Origin: Brucellaceae bacterium
GTDB taxonomy: Bacteria > Pseudomonadota > Alphaproteobacteria > Rhizobiales > Rhizobiaceae
Assembly: GCA_020637775.1 (NCBI GenBank)
Contig: JACKJV010000016.1
Span: 1-49,247 of the forward strand
DNA length: 49,247 bases
Reading direction: 5' to 3'
Below are positions 8,427 through 16,419 of this stretch, piece by piece. The notes under the pieces are model-generated. The model was not told where the DNA came from. It was given only the letters and a program-made list of their open reading frames with translations, and did no database searches. Each line of letters opens with the position of its first letter. Position 1 is the first letter of the stretch. Both the position numbers and the translations under genes were made by a program.

Positions 8427-8455
8427 TTGATGTTGAGAACAAGACAGGCTACATA
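8427..8455 (+). promoter_or_regulatory. predicted sigma70-type promoter for etfBA
   Basis: TTGATG (8427-8432) and TACATA (8450-8455) are separated by 17 bases, a good -35/-10 pair in the 208-base gap ahead of etfB. The predicted transcription start, near 8462, falls inside the palindrome at 8451-8468, leaving a leader of about 140 bases. Confidence 0.5.
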
Positions 8456-8468
8456 CCGCGCGGTATGT
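8451..8468. promoter_or_regulatory. perfect 18-bp palindrome, candidate repressor operator
   Basis: ACATACCGCGCGGTATGT is identical to its own reverse complement. It overlaps the predicted -10 box and start site of the etfBA promoter, the classic placement for a repressor site, and its length and two-fold symmetry are typical of TetR-family operators. No TetR gene is in the window, so the regulator would be encoded elsewhere. Confidence 0.65.
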
Positions 8469-8600
8469 TTCAGGCTGCTGAAAGGTCGCCGGGGAGGATG
8501 CGTCGAATCCGGACGCGAAAATTACGCTGCGGGGCTAGCCTGCGCCGTTTCAGGCGCTTAGTTTCCGCCCACAAAATCCAACTCTAGAGAGGACATGTGC

Positions 8601-9350
8601 ATGAAAGTCCTGGTACCGGTCAAACGGGTCGTAGACTACAACGTGAAGATCCGCGTCAAGGCTGACGGCTCGGGCGTTGAGCTGGCCAACGTCAAGATGT
8701 CGATGAACCCCTTCGACGAGATCGCCGTGGAAGAGGCTATCCGCCTGAAGGAAGCCGGCGTGGCGACCGAGATCGTCGCCGTCTCGATTGGCGAGCAGAA
8801 GTGCCAGGAAACCATCCGCACCGCGCTTGCCATGGGCGCCGACCGCGGCATTCTCGTCAAGACCGACGATTTGGTCGAACCGCTCGCCGTGGCCAAGATC
8901 CTCAAGGGCATCGTCGACGAGGAGAAGCCTGAACTGGTCATTCTCGGCAAGCAGGCCATCGACGACGACGCCAACCAGACCGGCCAGATGCTGGCGGCGC
9001 TGCTGGGCTGGTCGCAGGGCACCTTCGCCTCCGAGGTCAAGATCGATGGCGGCAAGGCCACCGTGACCCGCGAGGTCGACGGCGGCCTGCAGACCATCGA
9101 AATCAACATGCCGGCCATCGTCACCACGGACCTCCGCCTCAACGAGCCGCGTTATGCCTCGCTGCCCAACATCATGAAGGCCAAGAAGAAGCCGCTCGAC
9201 GAGAAGGCGCCGTCCGACTATGGCGTCGACACCGCGCCACGCCTCAAGGTGCTCAAGACCGCCGAGCCGGAAGGCCGCAAGGCGGGCGTCAAGGTGGGCT
9301 CGGTCGCCGAACTCGTCGACAAGCTGAAGAACGAAGCGGGCGTCCTGTAA
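8601..9350 (+). CDS. etfB: electron transfer flavoprotein beta subunit
   Basis: The ETF beta subunit pairs with EtfA to collect electrons from acyl-CoA and other flavin dehydrogenases and pass them to ETF:ubiquinone oxidoreductase. The 249-residue product starts [20 protein letters not shown] and carries the beta signature [18 protein letters not shown] (about residues 114-131) with the AMP-binding region. The [15 protein letters not shown] segment near 195-210 is the recognition loop used to dock dehydrogenases. ATG 8601 lies eight bases after AGAGAGG; an ATG at 8595 is too close to that site. etfA follows after 26 bases. Confidence 0.97.
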   Translation: MKVLVPVKRVVDYNVKIRVKADGSGVELANVKMSMNPFDEIAVEEAIRLKEAGVATEIVAVSIGEQKCQETIRTALAMGADRGILVKTDDLVEPLAVAKILKGIVDEEKPELVILGKQAIDDDANQTGQMLAALLGWSQGTFASEVKIDGGKATVTREVDGGLQTIEINMPAIVTTDLRLNEPRYASLPNIMKAKKKPLDEKAPSDYGVDTAPRLKVLKTAEPEGRKAGVKVGSVAELVDKLKNEAGVL

Positions 9351-9376
9351 GGACAGGCAAGGAAAGGAACACACAC

Positions 9377-10306
9377 ATGGCCATTCTTCTCGTTGCCGAT
9401 CACGACAACGTTTCCCTGTCCGACCAGAACGCCAAGGCGCTCTCCGCTGCCCTGAAGATGGGCGGCGACGTGGACGTTCTCATTGCCGGCAAGGACGCCA
9501 AGGCGGCCGCCGACGCCGCTGCGAAGCTGTCGGGCGTGCGCAAGGTGCTTCTGGCCGAATCCGACGCGCTCGCCGAGCGTCTCGCCGAGCCGGCGGCGGC
9601 CCAGGTCGTCGCGCTTGCCGAGGGCTATGACGCCTTCGTCGCCCCGGCCACGACCATGGGCAAGAACGTCATGCCGCGCGTCGCGGCCCTGCTCGACGTC
9701 ATGCAGATCTCCGAGATCGTGGCGGTGGAAAGCGCCGACACGTTCCAGCGCCCGATCTATGCCGGCAATGCCATCCAGACCGTTCAGTCGACTGACGCCA
9801 GGAAGGTGATCACGGTGCGCACCGCCTCCTTCCAGGCCGCCGGCCAGGACGGTTCGGCTTCCGTCGAAACGGTCGAGGCCGTTGCCGATCCGGGGCTCTC
9901 CAGCTTCGTCGGGAACAAGCTCTCGGAAAGCGACCGCCCGGAACTGACCTCCGCCAAGATCATCATTTCCGGCGGGCGCGCGCTCGGCTCGGAAGAGAAG
10001 TTCCAGGAAGTCATCCTGCCCGTGGCCGACAAGCTGGGTGCCGCAGTCGGCGCCTCGCGCGCCGCCGTCGATGCCGGCTATGCGCCCAACGACTGGCAGG
10101 TCGGCCAGACCGGCAAGGTCGTCGCGCCCGAACTGTATATCGCGGCAGGCATTTCCGGCGCCATCCAGCACCTGGCCGGGATGAAGGATTCCAAGGTCAT
10201 CGTCGCCATCAACAAGGATGAGGAAGCGCCGATCTTCCAGGTGGCCGATTATGGCCTCGTGGCGGACCTCTTCGAGGCGTTGCCGGAACTCGAAAAGGCG
10301 CTTTGA
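9377..10306 (+). CDS. etfA: electron transfer flavoprotein alpha subunit
   Basis: The alpha subunit binds FAD and completes the ETF heterodimer with EtfB. The 309-residue product has an N-terminal alpha/beta domain and the C-terminal FAD domain with the family signature [19 protein letters not shown] (about residues 248-266) and [19 protein letters not shown] near 275-293. An intrinsic terminator begins 25 bases after its stop, so etfB and etfA form the core transcription unit. The next gene, an acyl-CoA dehydrogenase of the hydroxyacyl type, starts 178 bases on. Confidence 0.97.
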   Translation: MAILLVADHDNVSLSDQNAKALSAALKMGGDVDVLIAGKDAKAAADAAAKLSGVRKVLLAESDALAERLAEPAAAQVVALAEGYDAFVAPATTMGKNVMPRVAALLDVMQISEIVAVESADTFQRPIYAGNAIQTVQSTDARKVITVRTASFQAAGQDGSASVETVEAVADPGLSSFVGNKLSESDRPELTSAKIIISGGRALGSEEKFQEVILPVADKLGAAVGASRAAVDAGYAPNDWQVGQTGKVVAPELYIAAGISGAIQHLAGMKDSKVIVAINKDEEAPIFQVADYGLVADLFEALPELEKAL

Positions 10307-10330
10307 GCGCCAATCCGTCGCCGACACCGG

Positions 10331-10361
10331 GCCGGGGCAGAGAAGATGCCCCGGCTTTTTT
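10331..10361 (+). terminator. intrinsic terminator of etfBA
   Basis: A perfect nine-base stem, GCCGGGGCA/TGCCCCGGC, encloses a seven-base loop (GAGAAGA) and is followed at once by six T residues. It is the clearest Rho-independent terminator in the window. Confidence 0.9.
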
Positions 10362-10483
10362 CCCGGCGCGGCCAGCCACATTGATTATTCCAACTGTCGC
10401 GTTCCTGCCGTAATGTGCACCGCAATACGGGCCTGATACGGCCTATCGGTTTGTAGCGGGACAACAAGGCGGGTACGAAAATC

Positions 10484-11362
10484 ATGACCGGTATCAAGAC
10501 CATCGGCATCATTGGCGCGGGACAGATGGGAGCCGGCATCGCCCATGTCAGCGCGTTGGCGGGCTATGACGTGATGCTCAACGACATTTCAGGCGAGCGC
10601 ATCGAAAAGGGCCTGGCAACGATCAACGGCAACATGGCCCGCCAGGTCGCGTCCGACAAGATTTCCGAGGAAGACCGCGCCACCACGCTTTCGCGCATCA
10701 AGCCGGCGCCGAAGCTCGACGATCTGGCCGCTTGCGATCTTGTCATCGAGGCGGCCACCGAGGACGAGACGATCAAGCGCAAGATCTTCGCCCAGCTCTG
10801 CCCGGTCCTGAACCCGGAGGCCCTGCTGGCCACCAATACGTCTTCGATCTCCATCACCCGCCTGGCGGCGCAGACAGACCGGCCCGAGCGCTTCATCGGC
10901 ATCCATTTCATGAACCCCGTGCCGGTGATGAAACTGGTGGAAGTCGTGCGCGGCATCGCCACCGACGAAACGACCTTCGTCGCCACGCGCGATTTCGTCG
11001 ACCGGCTCGGCAAGACCATCACCGTCGCCGAAGATTTCCCCGCCTTCATCGTCAACCGCATTCTCCTGCCGATGATCAACGAGGCAATCTACACGCTCTA
11101 TGAAGGCGTCGGCTCGGTCGAGGCCATCGACACCGCGATGCGGCTGGGCGCCAACCACCCGATGGGTCCGCTGCAACTGGCCGATTTCATCGGCCTCGAT
11201 ACCTGTCTTTCCATCATGCAGGTGCTCTATGACGGGCTGGCAGACAGCAAGTACCGCCCCTGCCCGCTGCTGGTGAAATATGTCGAAGCCGGCTGGCTCG
11301 GCCGCAAGACCGGCCGCGGCTTCTACGACTATCGCGGCGAAACGCCCGTTCCGACACGCTAG
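10484..11362 (+). CDS. 3-hydroxybutyryl-CoA dehydrogenase
   Basis: This 292-residue NAD(H)- or NADP(H)-dependent enzyme interconverts 3-hydroxybutyryl-CoA and acetoacetyl-CoA, as needed for short-chain beta-oxidation and polyhydroxybutyrate metabolism. It has the Rossmann motif IGAGQMGAG (about residues 9-17), the NTSSISIT segment near 117-124, and the signature HFMNPVPVMKLVEVV beginning near 138 with the catalytic His. The C-terminal domain includes the GPLQLADFIGLD signature (about 228-239). It is a single-domain HbdA/PaaH-type enzyme without the hydratase domain of FadB. Its position behind etfBA fits acyl-CoA oxidation, though a terminator separates them. Confidence 0.94.
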   Translation: MTGIKTIGIIGAGQMGAGIAHVSALAGYDVMLNDISGERIEKGLATINGNMARQVASDKISEEDRATTLSRIKPAPKLDDLAACDLVIEAATEDETIKRKIFAQLCPVLNPEALLATNTSSISITRLAAQTDRPERFIGIHFMNPVPVMKLVEVVRGIATDETTFVATRDFVDRLGKTITVAEDFPAFIVNRILLPMINEAIYTLYEGVGSVEAIDTAMRLGANHPMGPLQLADFIGLDTCLSIMQVLYDGLADSKYRPCPLLVKYVEAGWLGRKTGRGFYDYRGETPVPTR

Positions 11363-11375
11363 GGCCCGGGAAATT

Positions 11376-11394
11376 CCCGCACCGGCGGGCTTTT
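11376..11394 (+). terminator. weak terminator-like hairpin after 3-hydroxybutyryl-CoA dehydrogenase
   Basis: The five-base stem CCCGC/GCGGG with loop ACCG is followed by C and four T residues. The stem is short and the T tract poor, so termination here is plausible but uncertain. Confidence 0.4.
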
Positions 11395-11405
11395 CCCCTT
11401 TCCCC

Positions 11406-11533
11406 GCGGCGCTTTCGCCGCTAGTTAGCCCTTCCACAAACCGGAGTGCAACGAGCATCGCATCACGCCACTGATGATGGCGACAGGGACCCGCCTCAGG
11501 GTCCGCCCCTCGACGGGTCACGATGTGAACTGA
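11406..11533 (+). promoter_or_regulatory. structured leader ahead of the carboxynorspermidine genes
   Basis: Successive perfect hairpins lie at 11406-11421 (GCGGCG/CGCCGC, loop CTTT), 11466-11482 (CGCCA/TGGCG, loop CTGATGA) and 11487-11504 (GGACCC/GGGTCC, loop GCCTCA). The left arm of the last can instead pair as GACCCG (11488-11493) with CGGGTC (11514-11519), so the two structures exclude each other. An in-frame ATG ATG at 11474 opens a 19-codon reading frame with three Arg codons, ending TGA at 11531-11533, 15 bases before the dehydrogenase ATG. I see no good ribosome site for it. Polyamine genes are often controlled by leader RNA, but I cannot match this to a known family by eye. Confidence 0.35.
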
Positions 11534-11548
11534 ACGGGAGACGGCCTG

Positions 11549-12799
11549 ATGGGCAAACCCAATCTTGTCATCATCGGCGCCGGTGGCGTCGGCGACGTGG
11601 CGGCCAACAAGGCTGTCCAGTTCCGCAAGGAATTCGGCGACATCTACTGGGCCAGCCGGTCGCTGGAAAAGCTGACCGCCAAGGCCAATGCCGTTCATGC
11701 GCGCTGGGCCGCCGCCAATGAGAACCGGCTGATCGAGCCGGTCCGGGTCAACGCGCGAAACACGCAGGAAACGGTGGCGATGCTGCGACAGACGGCCGCC
11801 GATATCGTCGTCAATGTCGCCTCTCCCTATTGCAACCCCGCCATCATGGATGCCTGCCTTGAAACCGGCACGCATTACATCGACACGGCGCTGGCCGAAG
11901 ACGAGCATGTCGAGAACATCCAGCCCAACTGGTACGGTTACCACGAATGGCCGCGCCGCCCGGCCTTCACCGAAAGGGGTGTCAACGCGCTTCTGGGCAT
12001 GGGTTTCGACCCCGGTGTCGTCAACATTTTCTGTGCCCATGCCCGCAAGCACCTGCTCGACGAGATCGCTTCCATCGACATCATCGACGTGAACGGCGGC
12101 AGCCACGGGCGCTATTTCGCGACCAATTTCGACCCGGATGTCAATCTGCGCGAGATCAAGGAAGACGTGATCACCTGGGAGGGCGGCGCCTGGCGCACCA
12201 TGCCCCACCATTCCGAATGGATGGACGTCACCCTGCCGGAGGTCGGCACCCATCGCGTCTATTCCATGGGCCATGACGAATTGCAGTCGCTGGCGGTGAA
12301 TTTCCCGGACACGCCGCGCATCACCTTCTGGATGGGCTTTGGCGAACACTATCTCAAGGTCTTCGAGGTGCTCGACAAACTGGGCCTCACCTCCTCGATT
12401 CCCGTCGAGGTGGACGGCGTCATGGTCGCACCCAACCGTCTGGTCAAGGCGCTGCTGCCGGATCCGGCCAGTCTTGCCAGGGACTACACGGGCAAGATCT
12501 GCATCGGCGTGGATATTCGCGGCCGCAAGAATGGCGAGGACAAGCGTTTCTTCATCTGGTCGACCTGCGACCATGCCGACAATTACAGCGAGGTCGGCGC
12601 CCAGTCGATTTCCTATTCCACCGGCGTTCCCGTCATCACGGCAGCGAGGCTGCTGGCCAATGGTGCCTGGAACCCCGGCTCCATGGTCAACATGGAGGAA
12701 CTGGATCCCGATCCATTCCTGAGCCTCATGCCCGAAACCGGCATTGGCTGGCAAGTCAGCGAACTGCCGCTGGACGGTTCCTGGCCCTGGGGCCGGTGA
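11549..12799 (+). CDS. carboxynorspermidine/carboxyspermidine dehydrogenase (saccharopine dehydrogenase family)
   Basis: This 416-residue NAD(P)H-dependent enzyme condenses aspartate semialdehyde with a diamine such as putrescine to form a carboxylated triamine, the first step of the alternative spermidine route. The Rossmann motif IIGAGGVGDVAANK is at residues 7-20. The central region includes GMGFDPGVVNIFCAH (about 150-164) and the family's DVNGGSHGRYFATNFDPDVN. A CGGGAG ribosome site precedes the ATG. The decarboxylase completing the pathway begins four bases after its stop, so the two are one operon. The family also contains true saccharopine dehydrogenases, but this partner gene decides the call. 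Confidence 0.93.
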   Translation: MGKPNLVIIGAGGVGDVAANKAVQFRKEFGDIYWASRSLEKLTAKANAVHARWAAANENRLIEPVRVNARNTQETVAMLRQTAADIVVNVASPYCNPAIMDACLETGTHYIDTALAEDEHVENIQPNWYGYHEWPRRPAFTERGVNALLGMGFDPGVVNIFCAHARKHLLDEIASIDIIDVNGGSHGRYFATNFDPDVNLREIKEDVITWEGGAWRTMPHHSEWMDVTLPEVGTHRVYSMGHDELQSLAVNFPDTPRITFWMGFGEHYLKVFEVLDKLGLTSSIPVEVDGVMVAPNRLVKALLPDPASLARDYTGKICIGVDIRGRKNGEDKRFFIWSTCDHADNYSEVGAQSISYSTGVPVITAARLLANGAWNPGSMVNMEELDPDPFLSLMPETGIGWQVSELPLDGSWPWGR

Positions 12800-12803
12800 C
12801 CCG

Positions 12804-13982
12804 ATGCAGCCGGGCTATTTCCACATGCTGGAAACGGCGGACCTTCCCAGTCCGGCCTATGTCATCGACCGCGCCCGGATCGAGCACAATTGCCGCATCC
12901 TGCGCCACATCGCCGACGCGGCCGGCGTCCGGGTGCTCCTGGCGTTGAAGGCCTTTTCCGCTTTCGCGGTGGCCGACATCATCGCAAAATATCTTGACGG
13001 CACGGCTGCCAGCGGGCTTTACGAGGCACGGCTCGGAAAGACCCGCTTTGGCGGCGAGATGCATGCCTTCGCGCCGGGACTGAAGGCAGAAGACGTGGAC
13101 GAAATCTGCCGCCATTCCGATCACCTGATCTTCAACTCGCTGACGCAATACCGCCGTTTCGCGCCCATGCTGGAAGGCCGCGCACGGCCCGAACTGGGCC
13201 TCCGGCTCAACCCCCATCACCGCGAAGTCGCCAACCCGCTCTACGATCCCGCCGGCCCATGGTCGCGGCTCGGCATCGACGCCGCGTCCCTCACGCCGGA
13301 CGACATGGCGCCATTTGCCGGCGTCCACGTCCACGCGCTCTGCGATCACGGGCTGGAACCCTTCGCCCGCTATCTCGAAGCGGTCGAGACCCGGTTTGCC
13401 CATCTTTTCCCTGCGATCGACTGGATCAACCTGGGCGGCGGCGTTCTTTTCACCGATGACGGCTTTCCCGTCGATGAGGCGATCGCGCTCCTGCGCGGCT
13501 TCCGCGAGCGCACCGGCCTCACCGTCTATCTCGAACCGGGAACGGCCATTGCCCTGCATGCCGGCGCGGTCGTGGCGGAAGTGCTCGACGTCGGCGTCAC
13601 AGGTGCGCCCGTCATCGTTACCGATGCCTCCGCCACATGCCACATGCCGGACGTGCTGGAAGCGCCCTTCACGCCCGAATGCCTGGGCGCAACGGCGCTG
13701 CCGCGCGATCTGAAACCGCGCGACGTCAACGACCCGAACGTGGCGCGCGTCGGCGGGCCCACCTGCCTGGCGGGCGACACCATCGGCACCTACCGCTTCG
13801 ACCGCATGCCGGACATCGGCGACCGGCTCGTCTTCCTCGACCTCGGCTACTATACGGGCGTGAAGGCGAGCACGTTCAATGGCACGCCCCTGCCCGCGCT
13901 GGTCATCTGGGACAGCCGAACGGGCGAGACCACGGTCGCCAAACGGTTCGGCTACGAGGAGTTCGAGACCCGGCTGGGCTGA
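12804..13982 (+). CDS. nspC: carboxynorspermidine/carboxyspermidine decarboxylase
   Basis: This 392-residue PLP enzyme of the alanine racemase-like fold III decarboxylates carboxyspermidine to spermidine, or carboxynorspermidine to norspermidine. The PLP lysine is Lys49 in LLALKAFS. The glycine-rich phosphate-binding turn is in INLGGGVLFT near residue 210, the EPGTAI motif near 250, and GPTCLAGDTIG near 320 carries the active-site Cys and Asp. ATG 12804 lies five bases past the dehydrogenase stop; MLETADL seven codons later is a possible alternative start. It is a diaminopimelate decarboxylase relative, and the true lysA of this strain is at 16.4 kb. Confidence 0.93.
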   Translation: MQPGYFHMLETADLPSPAYVIDRARIEHNCRILRHIADAAGVRVLLALKAFSAFAVADIIAKYLDGTAASGLYEARLGKTRFGGEMHAFAPGLKAEDVDEICRHSDHLIFNSLTQYRRFAPMLEGRARPELGLRLNPHHREVANPLYDPAGPWSRLGIDAASLTPDDMAPFAGVHVHALCDHGLEPFARYLEAVETRFAHLFPAIDWINLGGGVLFTDDGFPVDEAIALLRGFRERTGLTVYLEPGTAIALHAGAVVAEVLDVGVTGAPVIVTDASATCHMPDVLEAPFTPECLGATALPRDLKPRDVNDPNVARVGGPTCLAGDTIGTYRFDRMPDIGDRLVFLDLGYYTGVKASTFNGTPLPALVIWDSRTGETTVAKRFGYEEFETRLG

Positions 13983-13999
13983 ACCGGCCCGCCCCCGCC

Positions 14000-14668
14000 T
14001 CAACCGGAAGGCGTCTGACGCTCCATCGCCGCGTCGATCAGCCCGATGGCGTCCTCGCTGTTCCATTCCGCCGGACCGTTCAGCTTGCCCATCAGGCAAC
14101 CCTGCGGATCGACAAGCACAGTGGCAGGCAGGCCAAGCGCCAGGCTGCGTCGCTTGAACTCGTTGAAAATGCCCATCGAGGGGTCCCGGTAATGGGCCAG
14201 CGTCGTCACGCCCACCTCGCCCAGGAATTGCTCGGCCTTGGCCGGCTCGCCGGTGTCGATATTGACCGCGACCACCTCGAACTCGTCGCCGCCAAGCTGC
14301 TGCTCCAACCCGTCCAGCGCCGGCATTTCCTTGCGGCAAGGCGCACACCAGGTTGCCCAAAGGTTCACCAGGATCGTCTTGCCCTTGAAATCGCCCAGCG
14401 TCATCGGCGTGCCGTCCGGCCCCTGGAAGGCGACAGCGGTCAGGTCTTCCGGATCGGTGGCAAGAAATGCCGCCACTTCTCCCTTTGCCGCCGCATCGAT
14501 GGCTGCCTTGCGTTCGGGACTGGCCTCGCATTGCGCTTGTGCGACCCCTGTCCCGCCATTGCCAGAGGGCGCGTTTGTCACGTATACCGCGCCGGCGCCG
14601 GCAATCACGGCGGCAAGCGCCGCGCCGGCAATCCATTTGAAGGACAGGGACGTCTTTCCGTCAGCCAT
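14000..14668 (-). CDS. tlpA: TlpA-family thiol:disulfide oxidoreductase
   Basis: This 222-residue periplasmic thioredoxin is tethered by an uncleaved N-terminal helix (about residues 11-32). Its catalytic motif is WCAPC (Cys108, Cys111), with the cis-Pro in GLPATVLVD near residue 175. TlpA reduces disulfides in copper chaperones and in cytochrome oxidase subunit II during oxidase assembly. An extra Cys47 just after the membrane anchor and a Cys in PQGC near 186 recall the structural disulfide seen in Bradyrhizobium TlpA. I chose ATG 14668 (MADGKTS), with GGAG upstream; a TTG at 14686 is also in frame. It is divergent from argH with only 32 bases between starts. Confidence 0.92.
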   Translation of the reverse strand: MADGKTSLSFKWIAGAALAAVIAGAGAVYVTNAPSGNGGTGVAQAQCEASPERKAAIDAAAKGEVAAFLATDPEDLTAVAFQGPDGTPMTLGDFKGKTILVNLWATWCAPCRKEMPALDGLEQQLGGDEFEVVAVNIDTGEPAKAEQFLGEVGVTTLAHYRDPSMGIFNEFKRRSLALGLPATVLVDPQGCLMGKLNGPAEWNSEDAIGLIDAAMERQTPSG

Positions 14669-14700
14669 TCGAGAACCACTCCGCAAGTGTGAACAGGGCC

Positions 14701-16101
14701 ATGAGCGACACCAAGACCAGCAACCAGATGTGGGGCGGACGTTTCGCCTCCGGCCCGGCCGCCATCATGGAAGCCATCAATGCCTCCATCGGCTTCGACC
14801 GGAAACTCTACGCCCAGGACATTCGCGGTTCGCTGGCCCACGCCGCCATGCTCGCGGAAACTGGCATAATTTCGGCGGAAGACCATGACAAGATCGTTCA
14901 CGGCCTGAACACGATCCTGTCAGAGATCGAGAGCGGACAATTCGAGTTTTCCACCCGGCTCGAAGACATCCACATGAACGTGGAGGCCAGGCTCGCCGAC
15001 CTGATCGGCCCCGCCGCCGGCCGCCTGCACACTGCCCGTTCGCGCAATGACCAGGTGGCCACCGATTTCCGCCTCTGGGTCAAGGAGGAATTGCAGCGCG
15101 TCCACGCCGCGCTGAAGGGCCTGATGGAGGTGTTGCTCGCCAAGGCCGAGGCCCATGCATCCACCGTCATGCCGGGCTTCACCCATCTGCAGACGGCCCA
15201 GCCCGTGACATTCGGCCATCACTGCATGGCCTATGTGGAAATGTTCGCCCGCGACCGCTCCCGCGTGGCCGACGCCATCGCGCGCCTCGACGAATGCCCG
15301 CTGGGCGCCGCCGCGCTGGCCGGTACCGGCTATCCGATCGACCGCCACATGACGGCGGCAGCGCTCGGCTTCCGCGAGCCCACCCGCAATTCGATGGACA
15401 CCGTTTCCGACCGCGATTTCGCGCTGGAGTTCCTCTCCGTCGCCGCCATCTGCGCTTCCCACCTGTCGCGCATGGCCGAGGAGATCGTCATCTGGTCGAC
15501 GCCGCAATTCGGTTTCGTGAAGCTGTCCGACAGCTTCTCCACCGGTTCCTCCATCATGCCGCAGAAGAAGAACCCGGACGCCGCGGAACTGATTCGCGCC
15601 AAGACCGGCCGCATCAATGGCGACCTGATCGCCCTGCTGACCGTGATGAAGGGTCTTCCGCTGGCCTATTCGAAGGACATGCAGGAAGACAAGGAAGCCG
15701 TCTTCGACGCTGCCGAGACGCTGGACCTGATGCTGGCCGCCATGACCGGCATGTTCGACGAGATGGACGTCAACGTGGCCGCGATGAAGAAGGCCGCCGG
15801 CGCCGGCATGTCCACCGCCACCGATCTTGCCGACTGGCTGGTGCGCGAGGTGGGCCTGCCGTTCCGCGAAGCCCATCATGTCACCGGACGCGCCGTCGCC
15901 CTGGCGGTGGAGCGCGGCTGCGCACTGGAAAAGCTGCCGCTGAAGGACCTTCAGGCGATCAATCCGGCCATCACGGACGCCGTCTTCCCGGTGCTCCAGG
16001 TGGCCCAGTCGGTAAAGAGCCGCGATTCCTTTGGCGGCACCGCGCCGGCTCAGGTGAAGAAGCAGGTGCGCTATTGGAAAAAGCGCCTTTCCAGGGGGTG
16101 A
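14701..16101 (+). CDS. argH: argininosuccinate lyase
   Basis: ArgH splits argininosuccinate into arginine and fumarate, the last step of arginine synthesis. The 466-residue product is full length and has the fumarase/aspartase superfamily signature [11 protein letters not shown] (about residues 282-292), the [12 protein letters not shown] motif (about 112-123) and [11 protein letters not shown] (about 158-168). The MWGGRF start is characteristic. I chose ATG 14701 (MSDTKTS); a GTG four codons upstream is in frame. The small lipoprotein gene lptM follows 74 bases later, then lysA, an order seen repeatedly in Rhizobiales. Confidence 0.97.
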   Translation: MSDTKTSNQMWGGRFASGPAAIMEAINASIGFDRKLYAQDIRGSLAHAAMLAETGIISAEDHDKIVHGLNTILSEIESGQFEFSTRLEDIHMNVEARLADLIGPAAGRLHTARSRNDQVATDFRLWVKEELQRVHAALKGLMEVLLAKAEAHASTVMPGFTHLQTAQPVTFGHHCMAYVEMFARDRSRVADAIARLDECPLGAAALAGTGYPIDRHMTAAALGFREPTRNSMDTVSDRDFALEFLSVAAICASHLSRMAEEIVIWSTPQFGFVKLSDSFSTGSSIMPQKKNPDAAELIRAKTGRINGDLIALLTVMKGLPLAYSKDMQEDKEAVFDAAETLDLMLAAMTGMFDEMDVNVAAMKKAAGAGMSTATDLADWLVREVGLPFREAHHVTGRAVALAVERGCALEKLPLKDLQAINPAITDAVFPVLQVAQSVKSRDSFGGTAPAQVKKQVRYWKKRLSRG

Positions 16102-16175
16102 CAGGGTTGCAAACGCGGGTGCAATTGCACGCACAATCGGCTATAGGACACCTCGATCACACGAACGGAAGAGCG

Positions 16176-16388
16176 ATGACCGTCCTCAAGAAACCGCTGA
16201 CCGCCGGGCTTTGCCTCATCATGATCGCCACCATGGCCTCTGCTTGCGGCCGCCGCGGCGCGCTGGACACGCCATACGAGGCGTCGGTGCGCGAGGCCAA
16301 GGAGACCCGCCAGGGCGGCCAGACAGCGCCCGCACCGGAGAAACCGGTGGCCGACAAGCCGTTCATTCTCGATCCGCTGATCGAGTGA
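16176..16388 (+). CDS. lptM: small lipoprotein LptM (YifL-like)
   Basis: This 70-residue protein has a signal peptide ending in a lipobox, MASAC, with Cys24 as the lipidated residue. Directly after it comes GRRGALDTP, matching the conserved CGxxGxLxxP pattern of YifL/LptM, the lipoprotein that helps LptD form its native disulfides in the outer-membrane LPS translocon. The remainder is a polar, proline-containing tail ending in FILDPLIE. A GGAAGAG site precedes the ATG. It sits between argH and lysA, the same place as in many Rhizobiales and as yifL in enterobacteria (next to dapF/lysA-type genes). Confidence 0.88.
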   Translation: MTVLKKPLTAGLCLIMIATMASACGRRGALDTPYEASVREAKETRQGGQTAPAPEKPVADKPFILDPLIE

Positions 16389-16419
16389 TCCTTTTTCAGG
16401 GACCCAGGACCTTACACCC

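Noticed and set aside
10589..12754. A 721-codon open frame on the minus strand across the hydroxybutyryl-CoA dehydrogenase and carboxyspermidine dehydrogenase genes.
   Set aside because: It is antisense to two well-supported genes, has low-complexity composition and matches no family; long shadow frames are expected at this GC content.
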